Source: an uncultured Clostridia bacterium
GTDB taxonomy: Bacteria; Bacillota; Clostridia; Christensenellales; Aristaeellaceae
Direction of reading: 5' to 3'
Assembly (NCBI GenBank): GCA_934621505.1
Contig: CAKTUU010000008.1
Span: 3,199-67,198, forward strand
Length of the DNA: 64,000 nucleotides
The position numbers and the translations under genes were made by a program. The notes beneath the pieces were generated by a model. The model was not told the origin of the DNA, searched no databases, and saw nothing but the letters and a program-made list of their open reading frames with translations. Shown piece after piece: positions 50,079 to 58,150 of the stretch (positions are counted from its first letter, which is position 1; each line of letters begins with the position of its first letter).

Positions 50079-50888
50079 ATGGACAAGCTGATTGCGCTGG
50101 GAACCGGCAACGCGAACGCGACCCATTGCTATAATACCTGTTTTATTCTGAAAGGCCCGGGCGGGCTGATTCTGTGCGACGCGGGCGGCGGCAACGGCAT
50201 TATGCGCCAGCTGCAAAAAATCGGGATTGCCTGGGAGCAGATTCATCATCTCATCATCACCCATGCCCACACCGACCACCTGATGGGCGTGGTATGGGCC
50301 ATCCGCATGATTTCCACCCGCATGAACAACGGCACCTATCAGGGCACGCTGGATATTTACTGCGACCATGATGTGGGCGAGGGGCTGAAGGCCATGTGCC
50401 GCCTGATGCTGCAAAAGAAGATGCATCAGCACCTGGATCAGGACATTCTGTTCCATGACGTTGCCAACGGCATGCAGGCCGTGCTGGCGGGACGGTCCAT
50501 CACCTTCTTTGATATTCTGTCCACCAAGATGAAGCAGTTTGGCTTCTGCGCCCAGCTGGAAGGCGGCCGCAAGCTGTGCTGTCTGGGGGACGAGCCCTAT
50601 AACCCCGGCTGCCAGCGGTATGTGCAGGGGGCGGACTGGGTGCTGTGCGAGGCCTTCTGCCTGTACGGCGACCGGGAACGCTTCAAGCCTTATGAAAAGC
50701 ACCATTCCACCGTCAAGGAGGCCTGCCAGCTGGCCGAAAGCCTGCATGTGCCCCATCTGGTGGTATGGCACACCGAGGACACCACCCCCATTGAAACCCG
50801 CAAGCAGCGCTATACCCAGGAGGGCGCGGCGTTCTACCACGGCGACCTGCATGTGCCCGACGACCTGGAAACCATTGATCTGATCTAA
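50079..50888 (+). CDS. Metallo-beta-lactamase-fold hydrolase (RNase Z-like)
   Basis: This 269-residue protein has the zinc motif THAHTDH, a later CLGDEP (metal-bridging aspartate) and HSTVKEA/VVWHTED histidines. The N-terminal LGTGNANATHCYNTCFIL matches the tRNase Z-like branch that opens with a GT(G/S) motif. Without the RNase Z exosite arm, a role as a small-molecule phosphodiesterase or arylsulfatase-like hydrolase is also possible. It lies 35 bases after the GT-C-like gene, in the same operon. Confidence 0.85.
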   Translation: MDKLIALGTGNANATHCYNTCFILKGPGGLILCDAGGGNGIMRQLQKIGIAWEQIHHLIITHAHTDHLMGVVWAIRMISTRMNNGTYQGTLDIYCDHDVGEGLKAMCRLMLQKKMHQHLDQDILFHDVANGMQAVLAGRSITFFDILSTKMKQFGFCAQLEGGRKLCCLGDEPYNPGCQRYVQGADWVLCEAFCLYGDRERFKPYEKHHSTVKEACQLAESLHVPHLVVWHTEDTTPIETRKQRYTQEGAAFYHGDLHVPDDLETIDLI

Positions 50889-50923
50889 CTCACTTTCCCC
50901 ATTGCATAAAGGAGGATTTTCTC

Positions 50924-51373
50924 ATGATTGCCATTGCCTGTGACCATGCCGGTATTGATTTGAAGCCCGCCGTCATTGAAGTGCTGGACGAACTGGGCCT
51001 TAGCTACAAGGATTTGGGCACCTATTCCCACGAAAGTGTGGATTACCCCGTTTACGGCGCAAAGGCCGCAAAGGCCGTAGCCAGCGGCGAATGCGACCGG
51101 GCTGTTATCCTGTGCGGAACGGGCGTGGGCATCAGCATGGCCGCCAGCAAAATCAAGGGCACCCGCTGCGTGGTCTGCTCCGACACCTATTCCGCCCGCA
51201 TGAGCCGCCAGCACAACAACGCCAACATTCTGGCGCTGGGGTCCCGGGTGGTTGGCAGCGAACTGGCCAAGGACATTGTGCGCACCTGGCTGACCACCGA
51301 TTTTGAAGGCGGCCGCCACGCCCGCCGGGTGGATCTGATAGACCGTCTGGACCGGGGCGAGGATATCGACTAA
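50924..51373 (+). CDS. rpiB: Ribose-5-phosphate isomerase B
   Basis: This 149-residue enzyme interconverts ribose 5-phosphate and ribulose 5-phosphate. It has the family start MIAIACDHAG, the catalytic Cys64 in LCGTGVGIS, and RQHNNANILALG with the histidine that opens the sugar ring. AAAGGAGG precedes the ATG. It sits between the hydrolase and the ThrE exporter in one operon. Confidence 0.96.
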   Translation: MIAIACDHAGIDLKPAVIEVLDELGLSYKDLGTYSHESVDYPVYGAKAAKAVASGECDRAVILCGTGVGISMAASKIKGTRCVVCSDTYSARMSRQHNNANILALGSRVVGSELAKDIVRTWLTTDFEGGRHARRVDLIDRLDRGEDID

Positions 51374-51387
51374 CGGAGGAAATAGTT

Positions 51388-52626
51388 ATGGCGTCCGCAC
51401 GGCGCATGCGCGTCCTGTGTCTGGCAGGGCGTATTATTCTGGAAAACGGCGGCGAAACCTACCGGGCCGAGGATACGGTCACGCGCATGGCCGAAGCGCT
51501 GGGGCTGCGGGAGGTCAGCGTATTTGCCGTACCCAGCGGCTTGTTTGTTTCCTATATGGATGAAACGGATGAGCAGCGCACCTCCGTTACCCGCATCCAC
51601 CTGCGGGGCATTCACCTGTGCCGGGTGGACCGGGTGAACCAGATCAGCCGTCAGCTGGCCCGGGGCGATTTGGCCCCCGATAGCCTGCTGCCCGCCCTGG
51701 AAGAAGCGGAGAACCTATGCATCAACGTTCCCCCCTGGTATGAGCCGCTTGCCGCGTGTCTGACCGCCGGGTTCTTTGCCGTCATGTTTGGCGGCGGGCT
51801 GGTGGACGCGCTGATCAGCGGGGTGTGCGCGGCCATTACCCAGCTGGTCCCCTGGGTGTGGAAGGGGGCGGGCATCAGCGGTTCGCTGCTGGGCAGCGTA
51901 TTTTGTGCACTGATTCCCCTTACCTTTCACGCGCTGACGGGTCTGGGAACACCGGACGCTATGATTGCCGCCGCCATTATGCCCCTGGTGCCCGGTCTGA
52001 GCATGACCAACGCGGTGCAGGACATTTTGCGGGGTGACATGGTTTCCGGCGTGACCCACGCGGCCCGGGCGATCATGGTGGCCGCTTTGGTAGCGGGCGG
52101 CACGCTGATCGGCACCCATGTATTCGGCTACCTGAACCTGCCGGTGCGTCCCCTGCCAGACGGAACCTCCATGTCCTTTGGCTTGCAGCTGTTGATTGCT
52201 TTTCTTACCAGCAGCCTGGCGGGTATGGGCTTTGGCGCGTTTCTGTACGCGCCTAAAAAAGCCATCTTCTGGGGCGGCCTGCTGGGAGGCGTTGGCTACA
52301 GCGTTTACTGGGTAGCGCTGCAAACCGGGTCGTCCAACGCGGTAGCCATGTTTTTAGGCGCGCTGGCGGCCGCCCTGGGGGGCCAGCTGGCGGCCCGGCG
52401 GCTGAAAATGATCGCCACCCTTTTTATTACCATCGCCATTTTGCCCCTGGTACCCGGTCTGGGCCTGTACCGGGCCATGAGCGTTGTCGCCCAGGGCCAG
52501 ACAGGCGCTGGGCTGGCCATTGCCGCCTCCACCATGGCGTCCATTCTGATGATCGCTCTGGGGATTGGCTGCGGCTCCCAGCTGATGGGGCTGCCCCGCC
52601 GCGGGACCCACGAAAGAAAGGGCTGA
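51388..52626 (+). CDS. Threonine/serine exporter family protein (ThrE, fused halves)
   Basis: This 412-residue protein begins with the cytoplasmic ThrE domain (RIILENGGETYRAEDTVTRMAEALG) and then about ten membrane helices in two units, uniting the ThrE and ThrE_2 (DUF3815) halves in one chain. Each half ends with a similar motif (IMPLVPGLSMTNAVQD and ILPLVPGLGLYRAM). ThrE exports threonine and serine by proton-motive force. It starts 14 bases after rpiB with GGAGGAAA. Confidence 0.92.
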   Translation: MASARRMRVLCLAGRIILENGGETYRAEDTVTRMAEALGLREVSVFAVPSGLFVSYMDETDEQRTSVTRIHLRGIHLCRVDRVNQISRQLARGDLAPDSLLPALEEAENLCINVPPWYEPLAACLTAGFFAVMFGGGLVDALISGVCAAITQLVPWVWKGAGISGSLLGSVFCALIPLTFHALTGLGTPDAMIAAAIMPLVPGLSMTNAVQDILRGDMVSGVTHAARAIMVAALVAGGTLIGTHVFGYLNLPVRPLPDGTSMSFGLQLLIAFLTSSLAGMGFGAFLYAPKKAIFWGGLLGGVGYSVYWVALQTGSSNAVAMFLGALAAALGGQLAARRLKMIATLFITIAILPLVPGLGLYRAMSVVAQGQTGAGLAIAASTMASILMIALGIGCGSQLMGLPRRGTHERKG

Positions 52627-52631
52627 ACCCT

Positions 52632-53882
52632 ATGATGCGAAAAACCTGGAGTGTGCGCCTGCAAAACGCCTCTATCCTGCTGTATGTCCTGTGGCTGCTG
52701 GTTCCCGCCGTGCAAACCACCGGCCGGGCGGCCGCCGGCGTTTTTTGCGTGGCGCTGTTTGGCCTGGGCGTACTGCTGGATGTACCCAGCGTCAACTGGA
52801 AACGCCTTGCGCCCCGCGTCCTGTGCGCCGCCCTGATGCCGCTGATCCTTCGCCGGTATCTAAACCGGGGCAATGATCACTTCTTAGGGTATTACGTGCA
52901 GCAGGCCATGTTCTGGTTTCCGCTGGTCTTTGCCGGCCATGCGCGGGATCAGGGCGACCGGCGCGCCTGGCGCTGGCTGCGATGGACGCTGCTGGGAGCC
53001 GTTACCCTGACCACCCTGACCACCATCGGCTGGCTGATTGAGGGCATGACCCGCGGCGGCCGGGTGTACGCCTACTCCCGCTCTCTGGGCTTTGCGGGAG
53101 AGGGCACGGAAGCCTATTTGAAGGAATTGATGCTGCGCAACATTGGCGGTTATGATTTCATCTATGCCACCGTGGTGATGCTGCCGCTGACCTGTCTGGC
53201 CATTCAGCGCAGCCGGGGCTGGAGCCGCGGCTGCTACACCGCTTTGCTGTGCGCCCAGGCCGTGATGGTGGTTTTGTCCCAGTACACCTACGCCATGATC
53301 TACGCGGCCGTTATTCTGGCGGTAGAGGCGCTGGCCGCCCTGGCCCGGCTGATCAGCCGCGGCAAACTGAGCACGGGTCCGTCTTTGCTCATCGGCCTGA
53401 TCCCGCTGGCGCTGGTACTGCTTTTTCACCGTCCCCTTATCGGTTTGGCTGTCAGCCTGTGCAGCCGGTTTGGACTTACCCACTTTGCCTACAGCCTGGA
53501 GCAGCTGCTGACCGCCCTGCAGGGCGGGACTACGGCGGCCGATTCCCGGCTGGGCTATTATCTGACCGCGCTGGAGGGCTTCCGGCAGTCGCCGTTGGTT
53601 GGGCGGCTGCTGGGCGGACCGGCGCTGCTGAGCCAGCACAGCGATGTGCTGGACCTGCTCAGCGGTCTGGGGCTGATTGGCACGGCGCTGGCGGGCGGCA
53701 TGGTTTACCTGATGGGCCGAGGAAGCCTGCGGGGACTGAAAGCCAGCCCGGACCGGGCCCAGCTGTGGATGATGATTCTGGCCTTTGCCGTGGTGGCTTC
53801 TCTGGGCACGGTGGTGTACAGCCGTGACATCATGACGGTTTTTGCGCTGGGAGCGCTACTGGTATTGGAAAAAGACTTCTGA
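52632..53882 (+). CDS. O-antigen ligase/Wzy-like polymerase
   Basis: This 416-residue protein has about eleven membrane helices and a soluble loop (about 300-335) holding GRLLGGPALLSQHSDVLDLLSGLGL, matching the HxxxL loop of Wzy/WaaL-type enzymes in which a histidine (here in QHSD) takes part in glycan transfer. It may polymerise or attach a surface glycan. Its start is 5 bases after thrE, with only a weak ribosome site, so translation is probably coupled. Exact role is uncertain. Confidence 0.72.
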   Translation: MMRKTWSVRLQNASILLYVLWLLVPAVQTTGRAAAGVFCVALFGLGVLLDVPSVNWKRLAPRVLCAALMPLILRRYLNRGNDHFLGYYVQQAMFWFPLVFAGHARDQGDRRAWRWLRWTLLGAVTLTTLTTIGWLIEGMTRGGRVYAYSRSLGFAGEGTEAYLKELMLRNIGGYDFIYATVVMLPLTCLAIQRSRGWSRGCYTALLCAQAVMVVLSQYTYAMIYAAVILAVEALAALARLISRGKLSTGPSLLIGLIPLALVLLFHRPLIGLAVSLCSRFGLTHFAYSLEQLLTALQGGTTAADSRLGYYLTALEGFRQSPLVGRLLGGPALLSQHSDVLDLLSGLGLIGTALAGGMVYLMGRGSLRGLKASPDRAQLWMMILAFAVVASLGTVVYSRDIMTVFALGALLVLEKDF

Positions 53883-53896
53883 ATCACATAAAAAAC

Positions 53897-53922
53897 GGGC
53901 CGGCGGAAGCATCCGCCGGTCC
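53897..53922. terminator. Terminator hairpin, left copy (flanks element copy 2)
   Basis: GGGCCGGCGGA pairs with TCCGCCGGTCC around an AGCA loop (53897-53922). ATAAAAAACG precedes it, giving a T-run on the minus strand. The hairpin recurs at 54081-54107. Confidence 0.85.
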
Positions 53923-54080
53923 TAGGCTGCTGAAAAACCCCTAGTATGACAGCGTTCGTCTACGAACACGACTACGCCGGTTTGCGGGAAATGCGTTACG
54001 CTGCAAGGCTTAGGGGCTCCGCCCCTAAAACCCCGGCAGGAGGTACTACCTCCTGCACCTCCACCTTTTCAACACCCTGC
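53923..54080. repeat. Non-coding element copy 2, inserted between duplicated terminator hairpins
   Basis: This 158-base segment is the inverse-orientation homologue of 27523-27679. The best-kept part carries CAGGAGG-loop-CCTCCTG, CCGGGGTTTTAGGGGC and the CCTAAGCC stretch (read on the minus strand). Its outer ends are again imperfect inverted repeats (minus strand: left GTGTTGAAAA, right TTTTTCAGCAGCC). It sits between the convergent Wzy-like and DUF11 genes. Confidence 0.75.
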
Positions 54081-54107
54081 GGGCCGGCGGAAGCATCCGC
54101 CGGCCCC
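54081..54107. terminator. Terminator hairpin, right copy (flanks element copy 2)
   Basis: GGGCCGGCGGA pairs with TCCGCCGGCCC; it differs from the left copy at one base in the stem. CTGGCTTTTACG follows, a short plus-strand T-run. Confidence 0.85.
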
Positions 54108-54125
54108 TGGCTTTTACGCCAGCGC

Positions 54126-54974
54126 TTACAGGGTGCCGGTAACCACCAGGGTACTCATGCCGGGGGTTGTCGTCCACACACCGGTAGCGGCATCCTGGGT
54201 ATAGGTGGCGGCAGGCACGGTAATCACCCCGGCGGTGGTGGTAAACTGGCCGGTAGCCGCGTCATAGGTGTAATTCGTGCCGGCGGTCAGGGCCGTGCCG
54301 TTCAGGGTAGCCGTCAGGTTGTTCAGCGCCGGGTTAAAGGTGTCGGACAGCACCACGCCCTCGGTGGCGGCGGTATTGCCCAGGTTTTGAATCATAAACG
54401 TATAGGTGATCTGCCCATTCTCCGTTACCGTGGTGGGGCACATGCCCTTGCTGATACGCAGATCCGGGGTCAGGGCGGCAGCCACCGTTTCCTGTGCTGT
54501 GGCGGGGTTGGCAATGCCAGCGCCTGTGACGGTAACCGTGTTTTGAATGGAGCCCAGGGTGTTCATGGGGGCGTATTCGTTCACCCGGGCATCATATACC
54601 AGCGTGGCGTTGCCGCCTGCCGGGACCGTCAGCCCGCTTACACTCATGGGCGGTCCGGCCACAATGGTGGGGGCGGCCTGCAAAGCGCCGTTCTGGTAGT
54701 AGCGCATGGAATCCGCCACATAGGTCAGGGGATAAACAGTGGTCTGCCCCAGGGCGTAGCCGCCCAGATTATCGCTGACCGTCAGGCCGGTCAGAGCGGT
54801 CGAGCCGCTGTTGACCAGCGTCACCACATAGGTGATTACGCTGTCCGCGCCATAGTTGGCGTCGATTGCCGTTTTGGTGGCGGTAAGCACATCCAGCAGC
54901 TCTCCCACGGTAATATTTGACGTGGTTTGGCGTCCGTTATAGGTGAGGGTGGCCTGGTTGGTAAAGGTAGCCAT
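54126..54974 (-). CDS. DUF11 repeat protein
   Basis: This 282-residue protein has no signal peptide and starts MATFTNQATLTYNGRQTTSN. It has two DUF11 (beta-sandwich) repeats, with TATKTAIDANYGADSVITYVVTLVNSG (about 30-58) and LRISKGMCPTTVTENGQITYTFMIQNLG. Such proteins are common in Bacillota and are thought to lie on the cell or spore surface. The missing secretion signal is odd: it could be exported without one, as with some spore-surface proteins. A GGGAGG site fixes the start. No function is assigned. Confidence 0.82.
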   Translation of the reverse strand: MATFTNQATLTYNGRQTTSNITVGELLDVLTATKTAIDANYGADSVITYVVTLVNSGSTALTGLTVSDNLGGYALGQTTVYPLTYVADSMRYYQNGALQAAPTIVAGPPMSVSGLTVPAGGNATLVYDARVNEYAPMNTLGSIQNTVTVTGAGIANPATAQETVAAALTPDLRISKGMCPTTVTENGQITYTFMIQNLGNTAATEGVVLSDTFNPALNNLTATLNGTALTAGTNYTYDAATGQFTTTAGVITVPAATYTQDAATGVWTTTPGMSTLVVTGTL

Positions 54975-55079
54975 ATGGTTTTTCCTCCCTTACATTCACA
55001 AGCTGAGCGGCGCGGCAGAAAAAAATCCGCGCACATCATCCTATGTCAAAACAGGGCGAAGCGTCCCCAAAAAAATCGA

Positions 55080-55108
55080 TTGACGGAATGAAAACGCGGG
55101 CCTATAAT
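55080..55108 (+). promoter_or_regulatory. Promoter of the second MATE gene
   Basis: TTGACG (55080-55085) and TATAAT (55103-55108) are 17 bases apart. The transcript starts near 55115, so coding starts upstream of it can be excluded. Confidence 0.85.
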
Positions 55109-55153
55109 GATTGCCGTCCTGTCCCATTTTCCATGCAGCAAGGAGGGCAAACC

Positions 55154-56518
55154 ATGTCGGAGGAAGCAAGCCGCTCGCCGGTGAGCGGACAAAGCATGAC
55201 CGAAGGTTCTCTTTGGAGAAAAATTCTATTGTTCAGCATTCCCCTGATGCTGTCCCAAATTTTGCAGGTATTGTTTAACATGGCGGATGTGGCTGTGGTG
55301 GGGCGGTTCGCCAGCGCGTCGGCGCTGGGGTCCGTGGGTTCCACCACCACGCTGGTGACGCTGTTTACCGGTTTTTTAATCGGCATGGGCAGCGGCGTTA
55401 ATGTGATTGTGGCCCGCCATCTGGGGGCGCGGGATCAGCGGGCCGTCCGGGAGTCCGTGCATACGGCGCTGCTGGTATGCCTGCTTACCGGTCTGATCAT
55501 TTGCGGGCTGTGTCTGGCACTGGCCCCCGGCATGCTGGAATTGCTGAACACCAAGCCGGATTTGCTGGCGGGGGCGGTGCAGTATTTTCGCATCTACGCT
55601 CTGGGTATGCCCGCGCTGGGCATTTTCAACTTTGGCAACGCGGTGCTCAGCGCCAACGGCGACACCAGGCGTCCCCTGCTGTACCTGACCATCGCGGGCG
55701 TTTTGAATGTGGCGCTGAATCTGTTTTTCGTCATTGTGTGCGGCATGGCGGGAGACGGCGTGGCGCTGGCCAGCATCATCAGCCAGTACCTGTCGGCCTT
55801 GCTGGTCCTGATTCACATGCTGCGCCAAAAGGACAGCTGCGCCCTGCATCCCCGACAGATCCGTTTTTACCCGGGACGGGCGAAGGCGCTGGTGGGTCTG
55901 GGCCTGCCAGCGGGCGTGCAAAACGCCATCTTCGCGGTGGCCAACCTGTTTATTCAGGCGGGCGTAAATTCTTTTGATTCCCTGATGGTTGCGGGCAACG
56001 CCGCCGCCGCAAACGCGGATTCGCTGATTTATAACGTGATGGCCGCTTTCTACACCGGCTGTTCCACCTTTATGGGACAAAACCTGGGCGCCGGCAAGCG
56101 CGACCGTGTGCTGAAAAGCTACCTGATCAGCGTGGCCTATTCCTTTGCCGCGGGCGCTGTTCTGGGTCTGCTGCTGGTCACCTTTGGCAACCAGTTTTTA
56201 AGCCTGTTTACCGCGGATCCCGCCGTGTCGGACGCGGGTATGCAGCGCATTCGCATTATGGGGTATTCCTATGCGTTCAGCGCTTTTATGGACTGCACCA
56301 TCGCCGCCTCCCGCGGCCTTGGCAAGAGCTTTGGCCCCACGGTGATTGTGATTCTGGGTTCCTGCGTATTCCGGGTGGTATGGGTGTATACGGTGTTTGC
56401 TTACTTCCACACCATTCCGTCGCTGTACCTGCTGTACATCTTCTCCTGGGTGCTGACCGCCATTGCGGAAATCATTTTCTTTGCCGCCAGCTATAAACGC
56501 ACGGTGATTGTAGCCTGA
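55154..56518 (+). CDS. MATE-family efflux transporter (second copy)
   Basis: This 454-residue pump has twelve membrane helices in two repeats (for example LFSIPLMLSQILQVLFNMADVAVVGRFAS). It differs clearly from the MATE at 16629-18035, so it is a paralogue with another specificity. I place the start at ATG 55154 with AGGAGGG; an earlier ATG at 55043 precedes the promoter. It is monocistronic, ending in a terminator. Confidence 0.93.
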   Translation: MSEEASRSPVSGQSMTEGSLWRKILLFSIPLMLSQILQVLFNMADVAVVGRFASASALGSVGSTTTLVTLFTGFLIGMGSGVNVIVARHLGARDQRAVRESVHTALLVCLLTGLIICGLCLALAPGMLELLNTKPDLLAGAVQYFRIYALGMPALGIFNFGNAVLSANGDTRRPLLYLTIAGVLNVALNLFFVIVCGMAGDGVALASIISQYLSALLVLIHMLRQKDSCALHPRQIRFYPGRAKALVGLGLPAGVQNAIFAVANLFIQAGVNSFDSLMVAGNAAAANADSLIYNVMAAFYTGCSTFMGQNLGAGKRDRVLKSYLISVAYSFAAGAVLGLLLVTFGNQFLSLFTADPAVSDAGMQRIRIMGYSYAFSAFMDCTIAASRGLGKSFGPTVIVILGSCVFRVVWVYTVFAYFHTIPSLYLLYIFSWVLTAIAEIIFFAASYKRTVIVA

Positions 56519-56618
56519 TGACGTTCTTTTCTAACGAAAGCTTCCCGCACGACCGGGTGGCACAGCAAATGAATCGGTTCTTTTTGTCGGCCGCACGCCA
56601 GCCGGTCGATAGGATTTT

Positions 56619-56650
56619 GTCAGAGGGGCTATGGCCCCTCTGACTATTTT
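56619..56650 (+). terminator. Terminator of the second MATE gene
   Basis: GTCAGAGGGGC (56619-56629) pairs perfectly with GCCCCTCTGAC (56634-56644), followed by TATTTT. Confidence 0.88.
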
Positions 56651-56837
56651 CCGAAAAGGGTTCAGTCTGGATCGGAGGGCCGGATTCTTATTCCGCAACC
56701 GGCGGTATGTACATCGATTTCGGTTGACTTGCGCGACAGTCCTTCCCTTACGCTTTTTGCTGGCCGCAGGTCATCCCGGTTGACTCCAAAGCCAGCCCGG
56801 GCGTTTTTGTCTGGGGCCATTGTTTATATTGGGCAGC

Positions 56838-56871
56838 AAAAAAGCACCCCGCGCCATACAGCGCGGGGTGC
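56838..56871 (-). terminator. Terminator of the BMP binding-protein gene
   Basis: On the minus strand GCACCCCGCGC (56871-56861) pairs perfectly with GCGCGGGGTGC (56854-56844), then TTTTTT. Confidence 0.92.
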
Positions 56872-56887
56872 GATGGATGATCGGAGA

Positions 56888-57997
56888 TTACTCGACGTAG
56901 TCGATGTTCAGGTTCTCCAGACCGGCATCCTTCACAGCACCGTTCTCCATCACGGAGTTGTCGATGGTGATGGTGCCATCCTTGATGGCGGCCAGCTGAG
57001 CTTCATACTCTTCCACGGTGTAGTTCTCGAAGCTCCAAGTTTCGGTGGGCAGGCCAACGGAGTCGTCCTGAGCGCCCAGGCTGGTAGCAACATTGCCGAT
57101 ATCGGCCCACTGACCGTCAAAGTACTTGGCGATGGCCCACTCGGTAGCGGACACCAGGCCCTTCAGAGCGGAGGTCACAACGGTGTCGGACTCGAAGCTC
57201 TGGTCCACGTCAACGCCCACAACAAAGGCGTCGTTGGCGGAAGCCGCGGCCACGATGGAAGCAAACATGCTGCCGCCGCAGGCGAAGATGATCTCGGTGC
57301 CGGACTCGTACCAGCCAGCGGCCAGAGTCTGCAGCTCGGGAGAAGCGGAGAAGGAAGCGCCGTACTGCCAGCTGTACTTCAGGTCAACGGTAACGCCCAG
57401 TTCCTTGGCAGCCGCGTTGGCGCCCTGAGCAAAGCCGTAGCCGTAACGGCAGCAGGCCTGGTTGGTGCCGCCGCCGCCGCCCAGGAAGCCCAGCTTGGTG
57501 AAGCCTTCCTTCACGACCGCGTAACCGGCCAGATAACCGCTCTGCTCTTCGCAGAAAGCGATGGGAGCCACGTTGTCCAGACCCAGAGGCCAACCGTCGA
57601 TGAACACGAATTTGGTGTCGGTGAACTCGCTGGCGGCCTTTTCCAGAGCGGTGCCCTGCATGAAGCCGGCGCAAACCACGATCTGCGCGCCGCCCTCTAC
57701 GGCAGCCTTCATGGCGTCGTAGCGGTCGTCATCGGTGGCCTGGTCGCCGTTGGCGGGCTGATAGTACTTGTAGGACAGGTTGTGAGCCACGGCGTAAGCC
57801 TTTACGCCGTTCCAGGTGCCCTGGTTGAAGCTCTTATCCTTCAGCTGACCGACGTCGGTTACGAAGGCGATATCATACTTGCCGTTTTCGGAAGTCATGT
57901 TGTCTTCGATGTCGTCAGGATTCACGGATTCGGCCACAGCGCCGAAGGTGAACACAAGCAGGGACAGGGCCAGAAGCATCGCAAGGATTTTCTTCAT
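56888..57997 (-). CDS. BMP-family nucleoside-binding protein
   Basis: This 369-residue protein has a signal peptide (MKKILAMLLALSLLVFTFGAVA) and a Med/BMP-type periplasmic-binding domain with family sequence IAFVTDVGQLKDKSFNQGTWNG. BMP proteins bind purine nucleosides for ABC import. No lipobox cysteine is present, unlike most relatives, so it should not be lipid-anchored. It has its own promoter downstream of the importer operon (59982-63804), which suggests separate, strong expression. The AAGGAGGA site fixes the start. Confidence 0.92.
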   Translation of the reverse strand: MKKILAMLLALSLLVFTFGAVAESVNPDDIEDNMTSENGKYDIAFVTDVGQLKDKSFNQGTWNGVKAYAVAHNLSYKYYQPANGDQATDDDRYDAMKAAVEGGAQIVVCAGFMQGTALEKAASEFTDTKFVFIDGWPLGLDNVAPIAFCEEQSGYLAGYAVVKEGFTKLGFLGGGGGTNQACCRYGYGFAQGANAAAKELGVTVDLKYSWQYGASFSASPELQTLAAGWYESGTEIIFACGGSMFASIVAAASANDAFVVGVDVDQSFESDTVVTSALKGLVSATEWAIAKYFDGQWADIGNVATSLGAQDDSVGLPTETWSFENYTVEEYEAQLAAIKDGTITIDNSVMENGAVKDAGLENLNIDYVE

Positions 57998-58051
57998 TCC
58001 GGATTTCCTCCTTGAATTGTGTTTCGTTTGTCCTTTTCGGACTACATGACA

Positions 58052-58080
58052 AGTATACCATGGTTCCGCCCATTATGCAA
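58052..58080 (-). promoter_or_regulatory. Promoter of the BMP binding-protein gene
   Basis: On the minus strand TTGCAT (58080-58075) and TATACT (58057-58052) are 17 bases apart, followed by AAGGAGGA and ATG 57997. Confidence 0.85.
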
Positions 58081-58150
58081 GGATGCATCCCAACCGTAAA
58101 ATGAATTTTTTAGAAATACGCCGTTAAAATGTTTCGCTTTTCACGGTTTT

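Larger units (their letters stand above)
56519..56887. other. 369-base intergenic region between convergent MATE2 and BMP genes
   Basis: Besides two terminators it holds a folded stretch: CGACCGGGTGG (56550-56560) pairs with CCAGCCGGTCG (56598-56608), enclosing about 37 bases. This could be part of the MATE 3' UTR or a small RNA. I see no gene and nothing further between about 56650 and 56835. Confidence 0.4.

Noticed and set aside
55043..55153. Upstream start for the second MATE gene
   Set aside because: ATG 55043 lies before the TTGACG-17-TATAAT promoter, so it is not in the transcript.
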